Assembly (NCBI GenBank): GCA_011947345.1
Contig: JAAVTG010000001.1
Coordinates: 124,001 to 188,000, forward strand
Direction: 5' to 3'
Origin: Phytophthora quininea
Lineage: Eukaryota; Oomycota; Peronosporomycetes; Peronosporales; Peronosporaceae
DNA: 64,000 nucleotides
The position numbers and the translations under genes are program-made. The notes beneath the pieces are model-generated. The model saw nothing but the letters and a program-made list of their open reading frames with translations. It was not told the origin of the DNA and ran no database searches. This document shows positions 9,372 through 21,973 of this stretch, one piece after another. Position 1 is the first letter of the stretch; every line of letters begins with the position of its first letter.

Positions 9372-12300
9372 ATGGCGCAGAGCTCGTCGGTCGCTGCGGC
9401 TTTGAGCCAGGACAAGTTCCAGTTCATCCCAGAGTTCGCCGGCCAGGGCGTCGCCTATTGGAGCGAGCTGCAGCAGCTCTATGCTGCGTCCAAGAGCAAG
9501 ACCGTTCGTGGGTTTATTGACCAAGCAGCTCAAGCTCTGCTAGAGGAGACCAGCTGCGAAGAAGCCAAGAAATCGACGGCGTTTGAGGCGGTGATCGATC
9601 TGCAATCGTGGCTACAACATGGAGAAACGCCGGACGTGCCGTTGAGTCACGTGTTCTTCAGTGTACCGTTGGTGATGCTCACGCAATGCGCCAACTACTT
9701 GAATTTCCTTGAAATGACGGGGATAACGCACGAGGTTATGTTGAAGAGGTCCACGACTGCGGTGGGCCACAGCCAGGGTGTTGCCAGTGCCGTGGTTTTC
9801 TCAGCGGCGAAAACTGTGGAAGAGTTTATGGAGCTTGCAGTAATTTTCTTAAGATTTATGTTCTGGCAAGGGTTTCGAGCGCAGGAAACGTATCTGGAGT
9901 TGGAGAAACAACACGGTGGAAGTAAGAAGGACGCTAGCCCGATGCTGGCTATCAAAGGGTTGACGAAAAAGCAAGTTACCGACGTGGTCGAGGCAGTCAA
10001 GCGACGCACCAAGTGTCAAGACCTGCAGGTGTCACTTGTCAATGCCCCGAGCTTGGTGAATGTGACAGGTTTCCCCACATCGCTAGTGAAGCTGAAGCGG
10101 GCACTTGAGGAGGAGTTTGCCGAGCCTGGTGTGGATCAAACGCGCATCCCCTACTCTCAGCGGAGGCCTGCGGGGTCACTATCCTTTCTGCCGCTTTCGG
10201 CCCCATTTCACACATCGATTTTGGCTCCTGCCAAACCCAAGGTGTTGGTAGACGCAAAGCGTTTGAAGTGTGAGCTAAATGGGAACAAATTGCAGGTGCC
10301 TGTGTACGCTACGAACCCAAAGGCGGCTAATCTGCAAAAGGTTGACGATATTATCGACGTTCTTATCGACTTGGAGCTGCTCGAAGTTGTCGACTGGACA
10401 GTGACGTGGGCAAAGTCGCTGAGTATCACGCGGATGCAACGCATGTGCTGGAGTTTGGTCCGGGTCGTGGTGTAGCGAATTTTAGCAACGCCTTTGCAGA
10501 AGGCATGGGCTTACAGGTTGTCATTGCGACGGTTAAATACCCCGTCATGAAATCGTCGCCGAAATTCGCTCCAGTTCTAGGACTGAAGCAATTCATTGAT
10601 ACTGTGCCTAGCTTTACCGCGCACGGGGAAACGTGGGCGAAGAAGTTTGGTCCTCGAGTATCCAAGTCGGGCAAACTGCACAATAATTTTACGCGTCTGC
10701 TCAAGAAACCACCAGTTATGGTCGCCGGTATGACGCCGACGACAAGTTTGAACGGAGTTGGCCTCGTCGCTGCAATCCTGAACGCTGGGTTCCATGGTGA
10801 ACTTGCTGCTGGTGGTCTATCCCGTCCAAACATTTTCGAAGATGCGGTGACCGACCTCGTAAAGAAGATCAAGCCTGGAGTTGGTATTTCCATTAATATG
10901 TTATATCTGAACGCAAAGCAGTGGGGGCTCCAGTTCCCCACGGTACTGCGGATGCGGCGCAACGGTATGCCCATTGAAAGCATCACGATTGGCGCCGGGG
11001 TTCCGACAAAGGAACGCGCTCTTGAGATTATGGCGCAGCTGGAGTCCGTGGGCATTAAAATGATCTGCTTCAAGCCTGGTTCGACTGGTGCCATTCGTGC
11101 GGTATTGGAGATCGCTGCAGCAATGCCAGCCATCAACGTTATGCTTCAGTGGACAGGAGGTCGCGCTGGCGGTCACCACAGCTTCGAGGACTTCCACCAG
11201 CCTATGGAGGAAATGTATGCTGCGATACGTCGCGTCGACAACGTGGCTTTGGTTGTTGGTTCCGGCTTCGGTGATTGGGAGGACTCGCAGAAATACATTA
11301 CGGGCGAGTGGAGTTTGGCTCGCGGGCACTTGAACAAAATGCCTGTCGACGGCATTCTCCTCGGGTCTCGGGTAATGGTCGCTAAGGAAGCTGCAACGGC
11401 GACGGCGGTTAAACAACTTCTTGTCGATACTCCAGGCATCGGATCTGAACAAGGGTGGGAAGCAAGTTACAGCGGCGTCTGCGGCGGTGTCATCACTGTC
11501 ACTTCTGAGGCAGGCGAACCAATTCACGTCATTGCGAATCGCGGCGGCGTGCTGTGGAAGGAGTTCGATGATAAATATTTCTCCCTCCCTCGAGAACAGT
11601 TGGAGTTGGCTGTACAACTGGATAAGCAGGACATTATTGCACGACTGAACGCCGATTTCCAGAAACCATACTTTGGTCGCAAGATCGATGCTGAAACAGG
11701 CGAGAGTGTCTGTGTCAATCTCGATGAGATGACGTACTTGGACGTGATGCTACGCATGATAGAGTTAATGTATGTGGATGTCGAGACGAACCCGAGGCGC
11801 CGGTGGCGATGGATTCACGACACCTACTTCACGCGGTTAAGCAAGTTCGTGACGCGGACAGAAGAGACTTTCAGCAACGAAACCAGTCGATTCATCTTTG
11901 ATCGGTCTGATCTGAAGGCCAATCCGAACGCCACAGTCAGAAAATTCGTTTTGCGATATCCGCAGGCCGGTAAAACGCTTTTGGCACAGCCAGACTGCGA
12001 TTTCTTTCTCGACCTGTGCCGTACTGGCGGGAAACCTGTCAACTTTGTACCAATTATCGACACTGAGCTCAAAGCATGGGTCAAGAAGGACTCTCTGTGG
12101 TACTCGGAAGATCTGGATGCTGTCCCTGAACAAGATGCTGGGCGAGTGTTCATTCTTCAGGGCCCTGTAGCTGTTCGTTACAGCACAGTGCTTGACGAGC
12201 CCGTTGCTGATATCCTCGGTGGTATCGTTGAAGGTTTTGCCTCCGTTGTGAGGGAGACTGCCAGTCTCGCGACAGTTGCTGCTCCGTCCGCTTTCGGGGT

Positions 12301-15300
12301 ATCGTGAGTAGAGATTACCTTGCTGTCAAGAACAGTGAGAGCTCCGTCGAGGTGTCTATGCCTGCTGAGGAAAGTGCATTGCCAGATGTGGACGATTGGT
12401 TCGCTGATCTTGCTTCTTCTGTTAGCGACAAGAATTGGTTAAATACGCTGATCTCTTCTGTCTGCGTTGTACAGGGCAATACATGGGTCGCTAACCCTGT
12501 TCGTCGACTTCTTGTTCCCCAAGTCGACCAGAAGTACGTTATTGATGGTGGTGGTATCCGCGTTTTCGACAACTCGATCGCTATGGCAGAGCCTGTGGTT
12601 GAGATCAAGAGGAAGGAGCAGTCAAAGATTTTAGTTGTGGTGAATGAAGTGCGCCCTGCAGTTTCTAACCTAAAGCCAGACGTTGTATCTCTGCAGCTAG
12701 TGTTTGGATACTTCCCACAGTTGAAATGCCCAATTCACGCTGAAGGAGACAGCTTTATCAACTCGGTGAAGGCTTTCTACGCTCGGTTCTGGCTCGACAT
12801 CGAAGGAGATAGATCATGCGAGGATGTAAGCGCGCGGAGCGTGGCGGCTCCCTTGACGGCCGAGTTTCACATCACGAAGGAAGACATTGCTGCATACCGC
12901 GCTGCATTGGACCTGAGCGATGACGACGAAGGCGCCCCCGCTGACTTCTCGACCGTTGTAGCGTGGCGTCCGCTGATCCAGTCTGTATTCGCCAAGGAAG
13001 TGAGGGGCAACCTGTTGGACCTCGTGCATCTCAAGCACTCGTACAAACTTCTGTCTTCGCGTAAGGCTTCTGCTACTTTCAAGCCTGGAGACGAAATTGT
13101 CAGTACATGCAGTGTTGGCAGTCTGCGCATCATCGAGAGTGGTAAGGTTGTGCACAGCGTTGCTGTTGTCTCGCGCAAGACGGTAGACGAGCACAAGGTG
13201 GAGGTGCTTGAGCCCCTCGTCGAGTTGCACAGCGAGTTCTTGATCCGCGGATCGTTCGACGACTTTGAGTCGACTTTCTCGAATGACACGTCGACTGAGG
13301 AGTTCACGCCGAGTCGTCTGGAAGATGTCGAGATTCTGAAGTCCAAGTCGTGGCTGAAGCTGAATGCCGAAGCTTCTGTGGGTATTGGCGACCACCTGTC
13401 GTTTGAGCTGTCGACGAAGAAGAAGTACGCATCGATCGGATCCCTCAGCGCTATCGAAGTGTCCGGCACGCTCTTCCGTGAGGAAGCTGGCTCCAAGGCT
13501 GCGATCGGCGTGGTGAACTTCAAGGGCAGTGAAGTCAACGAGAGTCCTGTTGTCGCACTCCTTCGTCGAGTTCAACATGGGAACGTCATTGGCGGGGAGG
13601 TATGTTCGCGAACGGTGGGTCTTACATGCTGGAGAAACCGCTTGAAATCGATGTGCCTACAAGCGCCTTGGCATACGCTGTGGCTTCTCGCGATCTGAAT
13701 CCGATTCATCGATCCAAGTACGCCGCTACCCTGGGTCACTTGCCGAATGGCAAACCGATCATGCACGGTATGTGGACGGCAACAAAGGTTCGGGACTTGA
13801 TCGTCAACAACTTCGCCCAGGGTCTCGATAGCAACGTCGTCAACTACGATGTGAACTTTGATGGCTTCGTGTACCCTGGAGACAAGCTGTTCATGCAGGC
13901 TCGTCACATTGGCTTGGAGAGCGGCAACAAAGTTTTCTCTGTAGAAGTCGTGAACGCTTCGAGTGAACGAGTGATGAGCGCTCGCGCTGTCATCAAACAA
14001 GCGCCAGTGGTGTTTGTCTTTACCGGTCAGGGGTCTGCCGATGTGGGCATGGGCATGGATCGGTACCAGGAGTCTGCTGTTGCCCGAGAGGTTTGGGACC
14101 GTGGCGACCTCCACCTCCTCAACACCTTCGGCTTCTCCATCGTTGAGATCGTCCGCAAGAACCCGAACTCCATCACGATCCACTTCGGTGGCAAGAAAGG
14201 TCGTAAGATTCGTGAGAACTACATGCGGCTGACCTGTGAGGACCCTGAAACCGGAGCAAGCGTGCCATTGCTCCCGGAAATCACGCGCCGCACACAGAAC
14301 TTCACCTTCTCCGCTCCCGAGGGCCTGCTCTTCGCGACGCAGTTCAACCAACCGGCTCTGGTTCTTCACGAAAAGGCAATGTTTTCCGAAATCGAAGCTG
14401 CCCAGCTGATCCCGGACGACGCCTACTTCGCTGGACACTCCCTCGGCGAGTACGCTGGTCTGAGCTCGTTTGCGCGAGTCCTGGCCGTGGAGGATGTCGT
14501 GGAAGTGGTGTTTCTGCGTGGTTTGATCATGCAGAAAGCCGTGAAGCGCGATGCCGAAGGGCGATCCGAGTACGGCATGGTCGCTATGAACCCCAAGCGC
14601 GTCGGTCCTGACTTCACTGAGCAGCTCATGTACGAGCTGGTGGATGGCATCGACGCAGCGTCGGGCAAGCTGCTGCAAGTGGTGAATTTCAACGTCCAGG
14701 ACCTTCAGTACGTGGTCGCCGGGGATAACGAGAATTTGGCCGCGCTGTCCCTCGCACTGTCCGCTTTCAAGACGCAGACGTCCAAGGAGTTCGACATCGA
14801 GAACAGTATTGCAGAGTGCTTAGCTCAGGCCCAAACTCGCAAGGAGGAGTGTCGGCAGAGCGGACGTCCGTTGACGCTCGAGAGAGGAGTGGCCACGATC
14901 CCGTTGGCGGGCATTGACGTGCCCTTCCATTCGCGCCAAGTGCTTAATGGTGTGTCATCGTTCCGCGAGCTGCTGCGCACCAAATTCGACCCGCAGGTCC
15001 TCGAGCGCCAACTGCCGCTTCTGGAGAAGCGCTACATTCCCAACCTGGTGGCAGCTCCGTTCTCTTTGGAGCGCGCATACTTCGAAGACGTCTACGCCGC
15101 GACCAAGAGTCCATGCCTGGCTGAGATTTTAGACCCGATGCAGTGGGACTTGACGACGACAGCTCAGCGAGTGCATGGACTTGTTGTGGAACTGCTAGCC
15201 TACCAGTTCGCTTCTCCTGTCCAGTGGATCAAGACGCAAGCTCTCTTGTTCTCGGAGGATGGCGTTCGCCGTTTCGTGGAGGTTGGACCTGCTCCGACCT

Positions 15301-18300
15301 TGACGAACATGGCGCTACGAACCCTGCAGATCGGCGACTTTCCTCACGTGTCGCGAGAGCTCTTGTGGTACCAGCGAGACCGCGAGGCTGTTCACTTTGA
15401 GGACGCCAACACGAATATCTCTGCCTCTGAGTACGCTCGTGAGTTGGCTGCGGAGGCTGCTGCTCACGTGACGAAGACTACCGCCTCCATTGCCCCCAAC
15501 ACTGAGACTACTGTTGTTGCCACGGCTGTCCCCGCTCCGGTGATCATGGCTCCCGTCTCTCAAGTTCAGATGGCCACTCCGGGTCGTGCTCCTACTGCCG
15601 CAGCTGACGCACCTGTGGCAGCGCTGCACGTCCTGCGTGCACTGCTAGCTGTTCGTCTCAACAAGGAGCTCGCTGAAATCAGTGAAAGCACCGACATCAA
15701 AACTCTGTGTGCTGGAAAGTCGGCTGTCCAGAATGAGATTCTGGGCGACCTCGAGAAGGAATTCAGCGGCGGTGTGCCCGACGGCGCGGGTGAAGTGCCG
15801 CTGAAAGAGCTGGCCTCCAAGTTCTCAAGCTACACCACACTGGGCAAAGTGACGAGCGGACTGATTAACAAGGTCGTGGCGAGCAAAATGCCAGGTGGCT
15901 TCACGATGTCGAGCATCAAGGAGTATCTAACTGCTGGGAAAGGCCTGGGTGCTGGACGCATGGAAAGCGTCCTGGTACAGTCCCTTCTTCTTGCGCCGCA
16001 GAGCCGCCTAAAGAGCGACGCCGACGCGCGCAAGTGGCTGGATGACAGCTTGAGCAGCTATGAAGCGTTTGCAGGCGTCTCGCTTGGTCGCTCAACGACG
16101 GCTGTTGCGCCCAGCACTGTGGCTATGCCTTTCAGTCGTGTAGCAGTGCCGATCCCCACGGTGAGCGACAAACCTGTGGATGCCAAGCACGCTCTGCTGG
16201 TTCTGCTTGCAGCGAAGTTCGGCAAGACGTTTAGCGAAGTACCTGAGACGACGACGATCAAGGACCTATCGGCTGGCAAGTCGGCGGTGCAGAACGAGGT
16301 TGTTGGTGATCTAGAGAAGGAGTTTGGCTCTGCTCCCGATGACGCGGCGGAGATGAAGCTGATCGAGCTGGCGGGTGAGTTCCCAGGCTATGCGTCTCCG
16401 GGCAAAGTGACTGGTGCTCTGATTGCCAAACTGCTGGCGAGCAAGATGCCTGGTGGGTTCGGTCTGTCTGCCATCAAAGAGTACTTGTCGACAGAACGCT
16501 GCCTCCCTGGCGGTCGCATCGAGAGCGTGCTGCTGCACGGCTTGACCCACAGCCCGAAGCAGCGACTTCCGAATGAGGCTGCGGCGAAGCAGTGGCTCGA
16601 TGGTGTGGTCGATGACTACGGGACGTTTGCTGGGATTGACATCCCGTATCTGTCCAAGCTGGGTGGTATACTGACTGCTGGACCAGCGATGGGTCAGGCA
16701 ATGATGCAGTCGAACGCGCTGCCAAGTGACTTTGAAAAGCGTCTGAAGACCATGATAGCGGACCAGGTGGAGGCTCTGAACTCGTTCCTGGGCGACGATC
16801 AGCTCGACTGGCATCGCAAGATCGAAACGGAGGTGGATCTCCGAGAAGGTCTGGAGTCCTCAGTGTCGCAGTGGGTGACCGAGCACGGCGATTTCTACAG
16901 CACTGGCGTTGCCAGCAAGTTCGATGCCAGAAAGGAGCGTCAATACGACAGCTACTGGAACTGGGCTGTCCAGGATGCGACGGAACTATACTACCGAACA
17001 GCAGCAGCGGCGACAAGAGCCTTTGCGGCTGCTGAGAGCCCGATCTCGAGCTCTCACATTGGTGCAATGGTCCGTTATATGAGCAGACCTGTGGATACGA
17101 TCACGGACGAGTTGCCGCTGCCCCCGCTCAAGTCGTTAGCATCATACCTGAGCAACCGAGCCACTCCGGAGCTACTCCAATGCGTCGAGTTCTTCGTATC
17201 GCGTGCCGAAGTGGAGAGCGGCCCAGAGCTGGCGCAGGTGATGCAGCTGCTGGTGGAGCAGATTGAGACAGCGCTGGACAAGAACCCAGTCAACGTGCAA
17301 GTCTTCGAGCCTACACAGCCGCAACTGCGCATTCACCAGGACGGCAAACTTGAGTACACCGAGGTGCCACGCGAAGGCGTCGCAGACTCGGTGAGCTATG
17401 TTGACGAGGTTGCCCGCGGCTTGAGTACGACGGTGCCATCGAGACTGGCAAGGTGGCTGGCGCTGGTGTCACGGCTGCCATTGCTGCCGGGTTTAAATCG
17501 GCTCTGAATAACAGCACCAGTACAAGCAATACGAGCAACGACGATACGGCGAGCGATGAAGACGACGACGGAGAGGAGACGGGCACCGCCAGAACTACAA
17601 AGCAGTCGCGTGGGGAGAAGACAGCCCTTGTCGAAGAAGTCAAGCTGGATGTGCTCCGTAGTTCTCTACGTGAGCAATCCGGGCCCGCATTCGAGGACTC
17701 GATTGTTGCTCGCTCGTCTTCGCTGCAGTTCACCCTGAACGAGAACCTAACGACCGTGCTGTTGCCGCATGTGCACATTCGCAAGCCGTCTCTCGCTGAC
17801 CCGACGATTCGGCTGTACGATGTCGAGTCGACGTGCGAGTTGTTGTCGTGCATGCGTGAGATGGCGGTGGCGGGCATCTCGTTTGCCGACAAGGTTGCAC
17901 TGGTGACAGGCTGCGGCAGGAGCTCTATTGGTGGCGAAGTGGTGAAGGCGCTGCTGGAGGGTGGGGCGACTGTGTTTGTCACGACGAGCAGCTTGAGCAT
18001 GGAAACCAGTGGCTTCTTCCGCCAGCTTTACGAGCAGCACGGCGGCCGCGGCAGTCGTCTGACTGTCCTTCCATTCAACCAGGCCTCGAAGGTCGACGTG
18101 CAGCAACTGGTGGCCCACATCTACGACGTGCACAAGTTGGATCTGGACTTTGTGATCCCGTTCGCTGCTGTGTCGGAGGCGGGACGAGCCATCACAGACA
18201 TCGACTCGAGGTCCGAGCTGGCCCACCGCGTTATGCTGACGAACACGATGCGATTGCTGGGGAAGTTGTCAGTGCCAAGAAGGCTCGGGGCATCACGACT

Positions 18301-21291
18301 CGACCAGCGCTTGCGATCTTACCCATGTCTCCGAACCACGGCAGCTTTGGTGGAGACGGCCTCTACGCCGAGTCCAAGTTGGGCGTGGAGAGTCTCATGA
18401 GCAAATGGCACTCGGAAGGCTGGGACGAGCAGCTCTCGATCGTTGGCGCCACGATCGGCTGGACCCGCGGCACGGGCCTCATGTCGACGAACAACATCGT
18501 TTGTGCTGGCTTGGAGGCGATGGGAGTGCGCACCTTCAGCACGACCGAAATGAGCTTCAATCTGAGCGCACTGATGCACCCGGTCATGGTGGAGCGTGCT
18601 GCTGAGTCGCCGGTTTTCGCGGACCTTACGGGCGGCATGGCCCAGGTGAGCGACCTGAAGGACAAGATCGACGCTATCCGCGCAGACATCACGACAAAGT
18701 CGAAGCTCCAAGCGGCAGTTTACGCTGCGCTGGAGGACGACGGCACAATGTTGGCGGAAGGCTCCAGAGTGAAGACACTCTCACGTCGTGCGAACCTGTC
18801 GCGATACTTTTGCGATACCTTCCCCAGTCTGTCGGGCGTGGCTAAGCTAGCAGCATCGGAGCAGCAGACAATGCTCCGCGGCATGCTGGACTTGCGCCAG
18901 GTCGTCGTCGTGACCGGCTTCGGCGAAGTGGGTCCGTACGGCAATGCGCGCACTCGCTGGGAGATGGAGTCGTACGGGGAGTTCTCGCTGGAGGGCTGCA
19001 TCGAGCTGGCCTGGCTGACAGGCCACATCGTGTTCGAGAAGGGCAACTGGGTGGACGCCAAGACGAAGGAAGTCGTGCCAGACCACGAGGTGAAGGCTCG
19101 CTACGAAGAGCAGCTGCTGGAGCACTCGGGCATTCGCATTGTGGAGCCTGAGCTGTTTGATGGCTACGACCCAAAGAACAAAATGGTGCTGCACCAGGTG
19201 GCCATCGACAAGAAGATGTCGCCCATCGAGGTGGCCGATCGGGAGGAAGCCTTGGAGTTCCGCAAGGAGTTGGGCCAGGACAATGTGGACGTCTTTCAGA
19301 AGGCGTCTGGGGCGTGGATGATCAGACTGCGCAAGGGCTCCGTCCTCAACATCCCGCGCGCGCTGTCGTTCGATCGCTTCGTCGCCGGTCAGATCCCGAC
19401 GGGCTGGAGCATCGAGCGTTTGGGCTTATCCAAGGACCTGGCCACCGCCGTGGACCCGACCACGCTGTATGTGCTGGCCTCCGTGATGGACGCGCTCGTG
19501 GCTGCCGGTGTGACGGACCCGTACGAGTTCTACCAGTACGTGCACGTGTCGGAGGTGGGCAATACGTCGGGCGGAGGCATGGGCGGCTTCCGTTCGTACA
19601 GCCGCATCTACAAGAACCGTTTGGTCGGCAAGACTGCTCCGAGCGACACGCTCCAGGAGTGCTTCATCAACACGCCTCCTGCGTGGGTCAACATGCTGCT
19701 GTTGAGCTCTTCTGGGCCGATCAAAACTCCCGTTGGAGCTTGTGCCACTGCGGCCGAGTCGGTGGAGATCGGAGTGGACACGATCAAGAGTGGGAAAGCT
19801 CGAGTCGTGGTGGTCGGAGGGTACGACGACTTCGGCGAGGAAGGAGCGTACGAGTTCGCGCAGATGAAGACGACGAGCGACTCTGTCAAAGAGATGAGTA
19901 TGGGTCGAGAGCCCAAGGAGATGAGTCGTCCGTGTGCGTCCTCGCGTGACGGCTTTATGGAGAGTCATGGCGCTGGTATGCAGTTGCTGATGGACGCCCA
20001 GCTAGCGCTGGAGATGGGAGTGCCGATCTACGGCATTGTGGCCATGACCAACACGGCGACGGACAAGATCGGTCGATCTGTGCCGGCTCCTGGCCAGGGC
20101 ATTCTGACGACCGCTCGCGAGACTGCCAAGCCGTCTCCACTGCTGGATGTGGAGTACCGTCGACGCCAATTTGACGACGAAATGGAGAGCATCGAGAGAT
20201 GGTATGCGAGAGAAAAGTCGTTGGTTGATGGCGACGATTCTCGTACTGCGTTCTTGGAGGAGATGAAGCTGCGGAAGGTCCAGCGCGCCCAATGTTTGTG
20301 GGGCGATCAGTTCTACCGAGAGCGATCCGACATCGCTCTGCTTCGTGGGGCGTTGAGCGTCTGGAACTTGGACATGGACGACCTCGGAGCAGCCAGCTTC
20401 CACGCCACTGGCACCAAGGCGAACGACAAGAACGAGAGCGAGATGATGCACAAGCAGCTGGCTCATTTGGGTCGTTCTCCTGGGAACCCTCTGCCTGTGA
20501 TCTGTCAGAAGCACATGACTGGCCACCCCAAGGGCGCTGCTGCTGCGTGGATGCTGAACGGACTGCTGCAGGTGCTGGACTCGGGAGTGATCCCAGGCAA
20601 CCGGCAGCTGGACAACACGTGCGAGACGCTGCGCCAGTACGACCAGCTCATGTACCCGAACCGGAGCTTGCAGACCAGCGGGGTGAAGGCTGCGTTGCTG
20701 GTGAGTTTCGGCTTCGGACAGGTGGGCAGTGAGGTGCTGCTGGTGCATCCAGACTACCTTCTGTCGACACTTCCTGCTACGGAGTTGAAGCAGTACTCGG
20801 CTCGTCGTGAGAAGCGTCTGGCCGAGATGAACGCGCACTGCCAGAAAGTGCTCACGGGCAAGCAGCGTCACATCCAAGTGAAGAACGAGGCGCCATACTC
20901 GTCCGAGCAGGAAAGCGACCTGTACTTGGACCCGACCGCTCGTGCCAAGTACGACCCCAAGATCAAAACGTGGCGCTTTGACAACTGGAACCCTCTGAGT
21001 CCTGTAAAAATTGCCAAGAAGGTTAAACCCGCTGTTAAAACCACCGCCAAGACTATTGCCAAGGCCGGCGAGGAAATTGCTCCTTCCAAAGCGATTCCAA
21101 GTAGTCTCACAGCTCCCGTGTCGCCACTGCTTTCGAGTGCGGTGGAGCTGGTGTCCAAGAAGTTGGACAGCGTAGACGCAAAGCCTGAAAGGGACGCACA
21201 GGGCCGAGAGTACTCTGTTGAACGAAACGCAGAGGGCCAGGAGGTTGCGTATGACTACGCTGCGCACCACCCGCCTGCAAGCTTTGCGTGA
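9372..21291 (+). CDS. Type I fatty acid synthase, fused beta-alpha chain (copy A)
   Basis: Cytosolic synthase building long-chain acyl-CoA from acetyl- and malonyl-CoA with NADPH. Domains in order: acetyltransferase (GHSQG near 9,770); FMN enoyl reductase ([17 protein letters not shown] near 11,155); hotdog dehydratase (NPIHRSKY and MHGMW, 13,700-13,770); malonyl/palmitoyl transferase (FTGQGS near 14,020; GHSLGEYAG, Ser codon 14,439); two ACPs (GKSAVQNE, Ser codons 15,720 and 16,281); ketoreductase ([12 protein letters not shown] near 17,910); ketosynthase (GACATAAES, Cys codon 19,741; [22 protein letters not shown]). One open frame, 13,602-17,507, runs from dehydratase through both ACPs, so beta- and alpha-type modules are fused (about 3,970 residues). 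Start 9372 is the first ATG. One-base breaks occur near 10,415, 12,300, 13,600, 17,423 and 18,260. The C-terminal transferase (PPT) is a stub: no GVDVE, and a stop after SFA. Confidence 0.9.
12732..20980 (+). repeat. Inverted repeat arm A (8.2 kb)
   Basis: Near-identical, in opposite orientation, to 22,530-30,772. It starts at ATTCACGCTGAAGGAGACAG and ends at TGGCGCTTTG. It covers the FAS gene from just before the dehydratase to the end of the ketosynthase. Differences are scattered substitutions and one- or two-base indels. Confidence 0.9.
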
Positions 21292-21579
21292 GTTAACATG
21301 GGCCAAACTATAGTAGTATATCAAGGATTGATTTGTTTGTATAAAGCTCTTTCTCCATCAACTCTTTGTTACATGTAGATCTTCTGTCTCTTCTTGCTGT
21401 TCAAGCTCGCCTCTTCTGTGAAATACCAACTTGTAACCACGTCGCTGCGAACGTTTGCCTTGAGCTGCTGCATTGACCCAGCTGCTTCACCTTGAATGGC
21501 AGTCCGAGAAGAGCTTTGGTCAATGCTTGTATTGTCAAGAGCCCACAAAATCAAATCTTGCCATCCTTCCCATTCCTCG
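21292..21579. other. 3' flank between the convergent FAS genes
   Basis: AT-rich start just after the copy A stop (probable 3' untranslated region), then unremarkable sequence. With the relic to its right it fills the 682-bp gap between the two convergent genes. Confidence 0.5.
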
Positions 21580-21739
21580 CCAACCCCTCGAGCTGCTGCG
21601 TCGACTGCCTCCGCCCAACCGGGAGCCGTCCAGGCCAAAGAAGCTCGAGAGTGGCAATGGGAGCTCCGTATTCACATGCTGCCACAAATTTGCGCTGGTT
21701 CAGGAATCCGATCAAATAGCAATCGATACGGCGAGCCAC
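21580..21739 (-). pseudogene. Ankyrin family ANK-1 N-terminal relic
   Basis: On the minus strand one frame reads LIGFLNQRKFVAACEYGAPIATLEL and the next frame continues AWTAPGWAEAVDAAARG. This matches, segment for segment, the N-terminus of the ankyrin genes at 3,025 and 44,481 (VGDFF.QK, C..GA..TLE, WSAP.W). Only this 50-residue piece survives. It sits in the spacer of the FAS inverted repeat, so ankyrin-type sequence was inserted at or captured by the duplication junction. Confidence 0.6.
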
Positions 21740-21973
21740 AAAAGACAGGGGGCTCCGAGCGACGCTAATCGTTGCCGGCTGACGAGTTCAGTCGTCGTGC
21801 GGAGCGGGCCGTCCATCTCAGAGAGAAAACAAAAGTGTGAATTCCCAGCAGCTCAACAGCAATTGACTGCCTGCGAAACATGTCATTCCTGACAAATGAG
21901 AATTCGTTAGCTAGCAAACTCCGTTAAATTAACAAGTCTTTCATACCTTGGCGTTTATCGGTATCACTGTTGT

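Noticed and set aside
12814..13578. Long minus-strand open frames (200-440 codons) inside both FAS genes
   Set aside because: They have His/Gln/Arg- or Leu-biased compositions without domains, exist in both arms as mirror images, and lie opposite well-conserved enzyme domains. They are codon-bias shadows.
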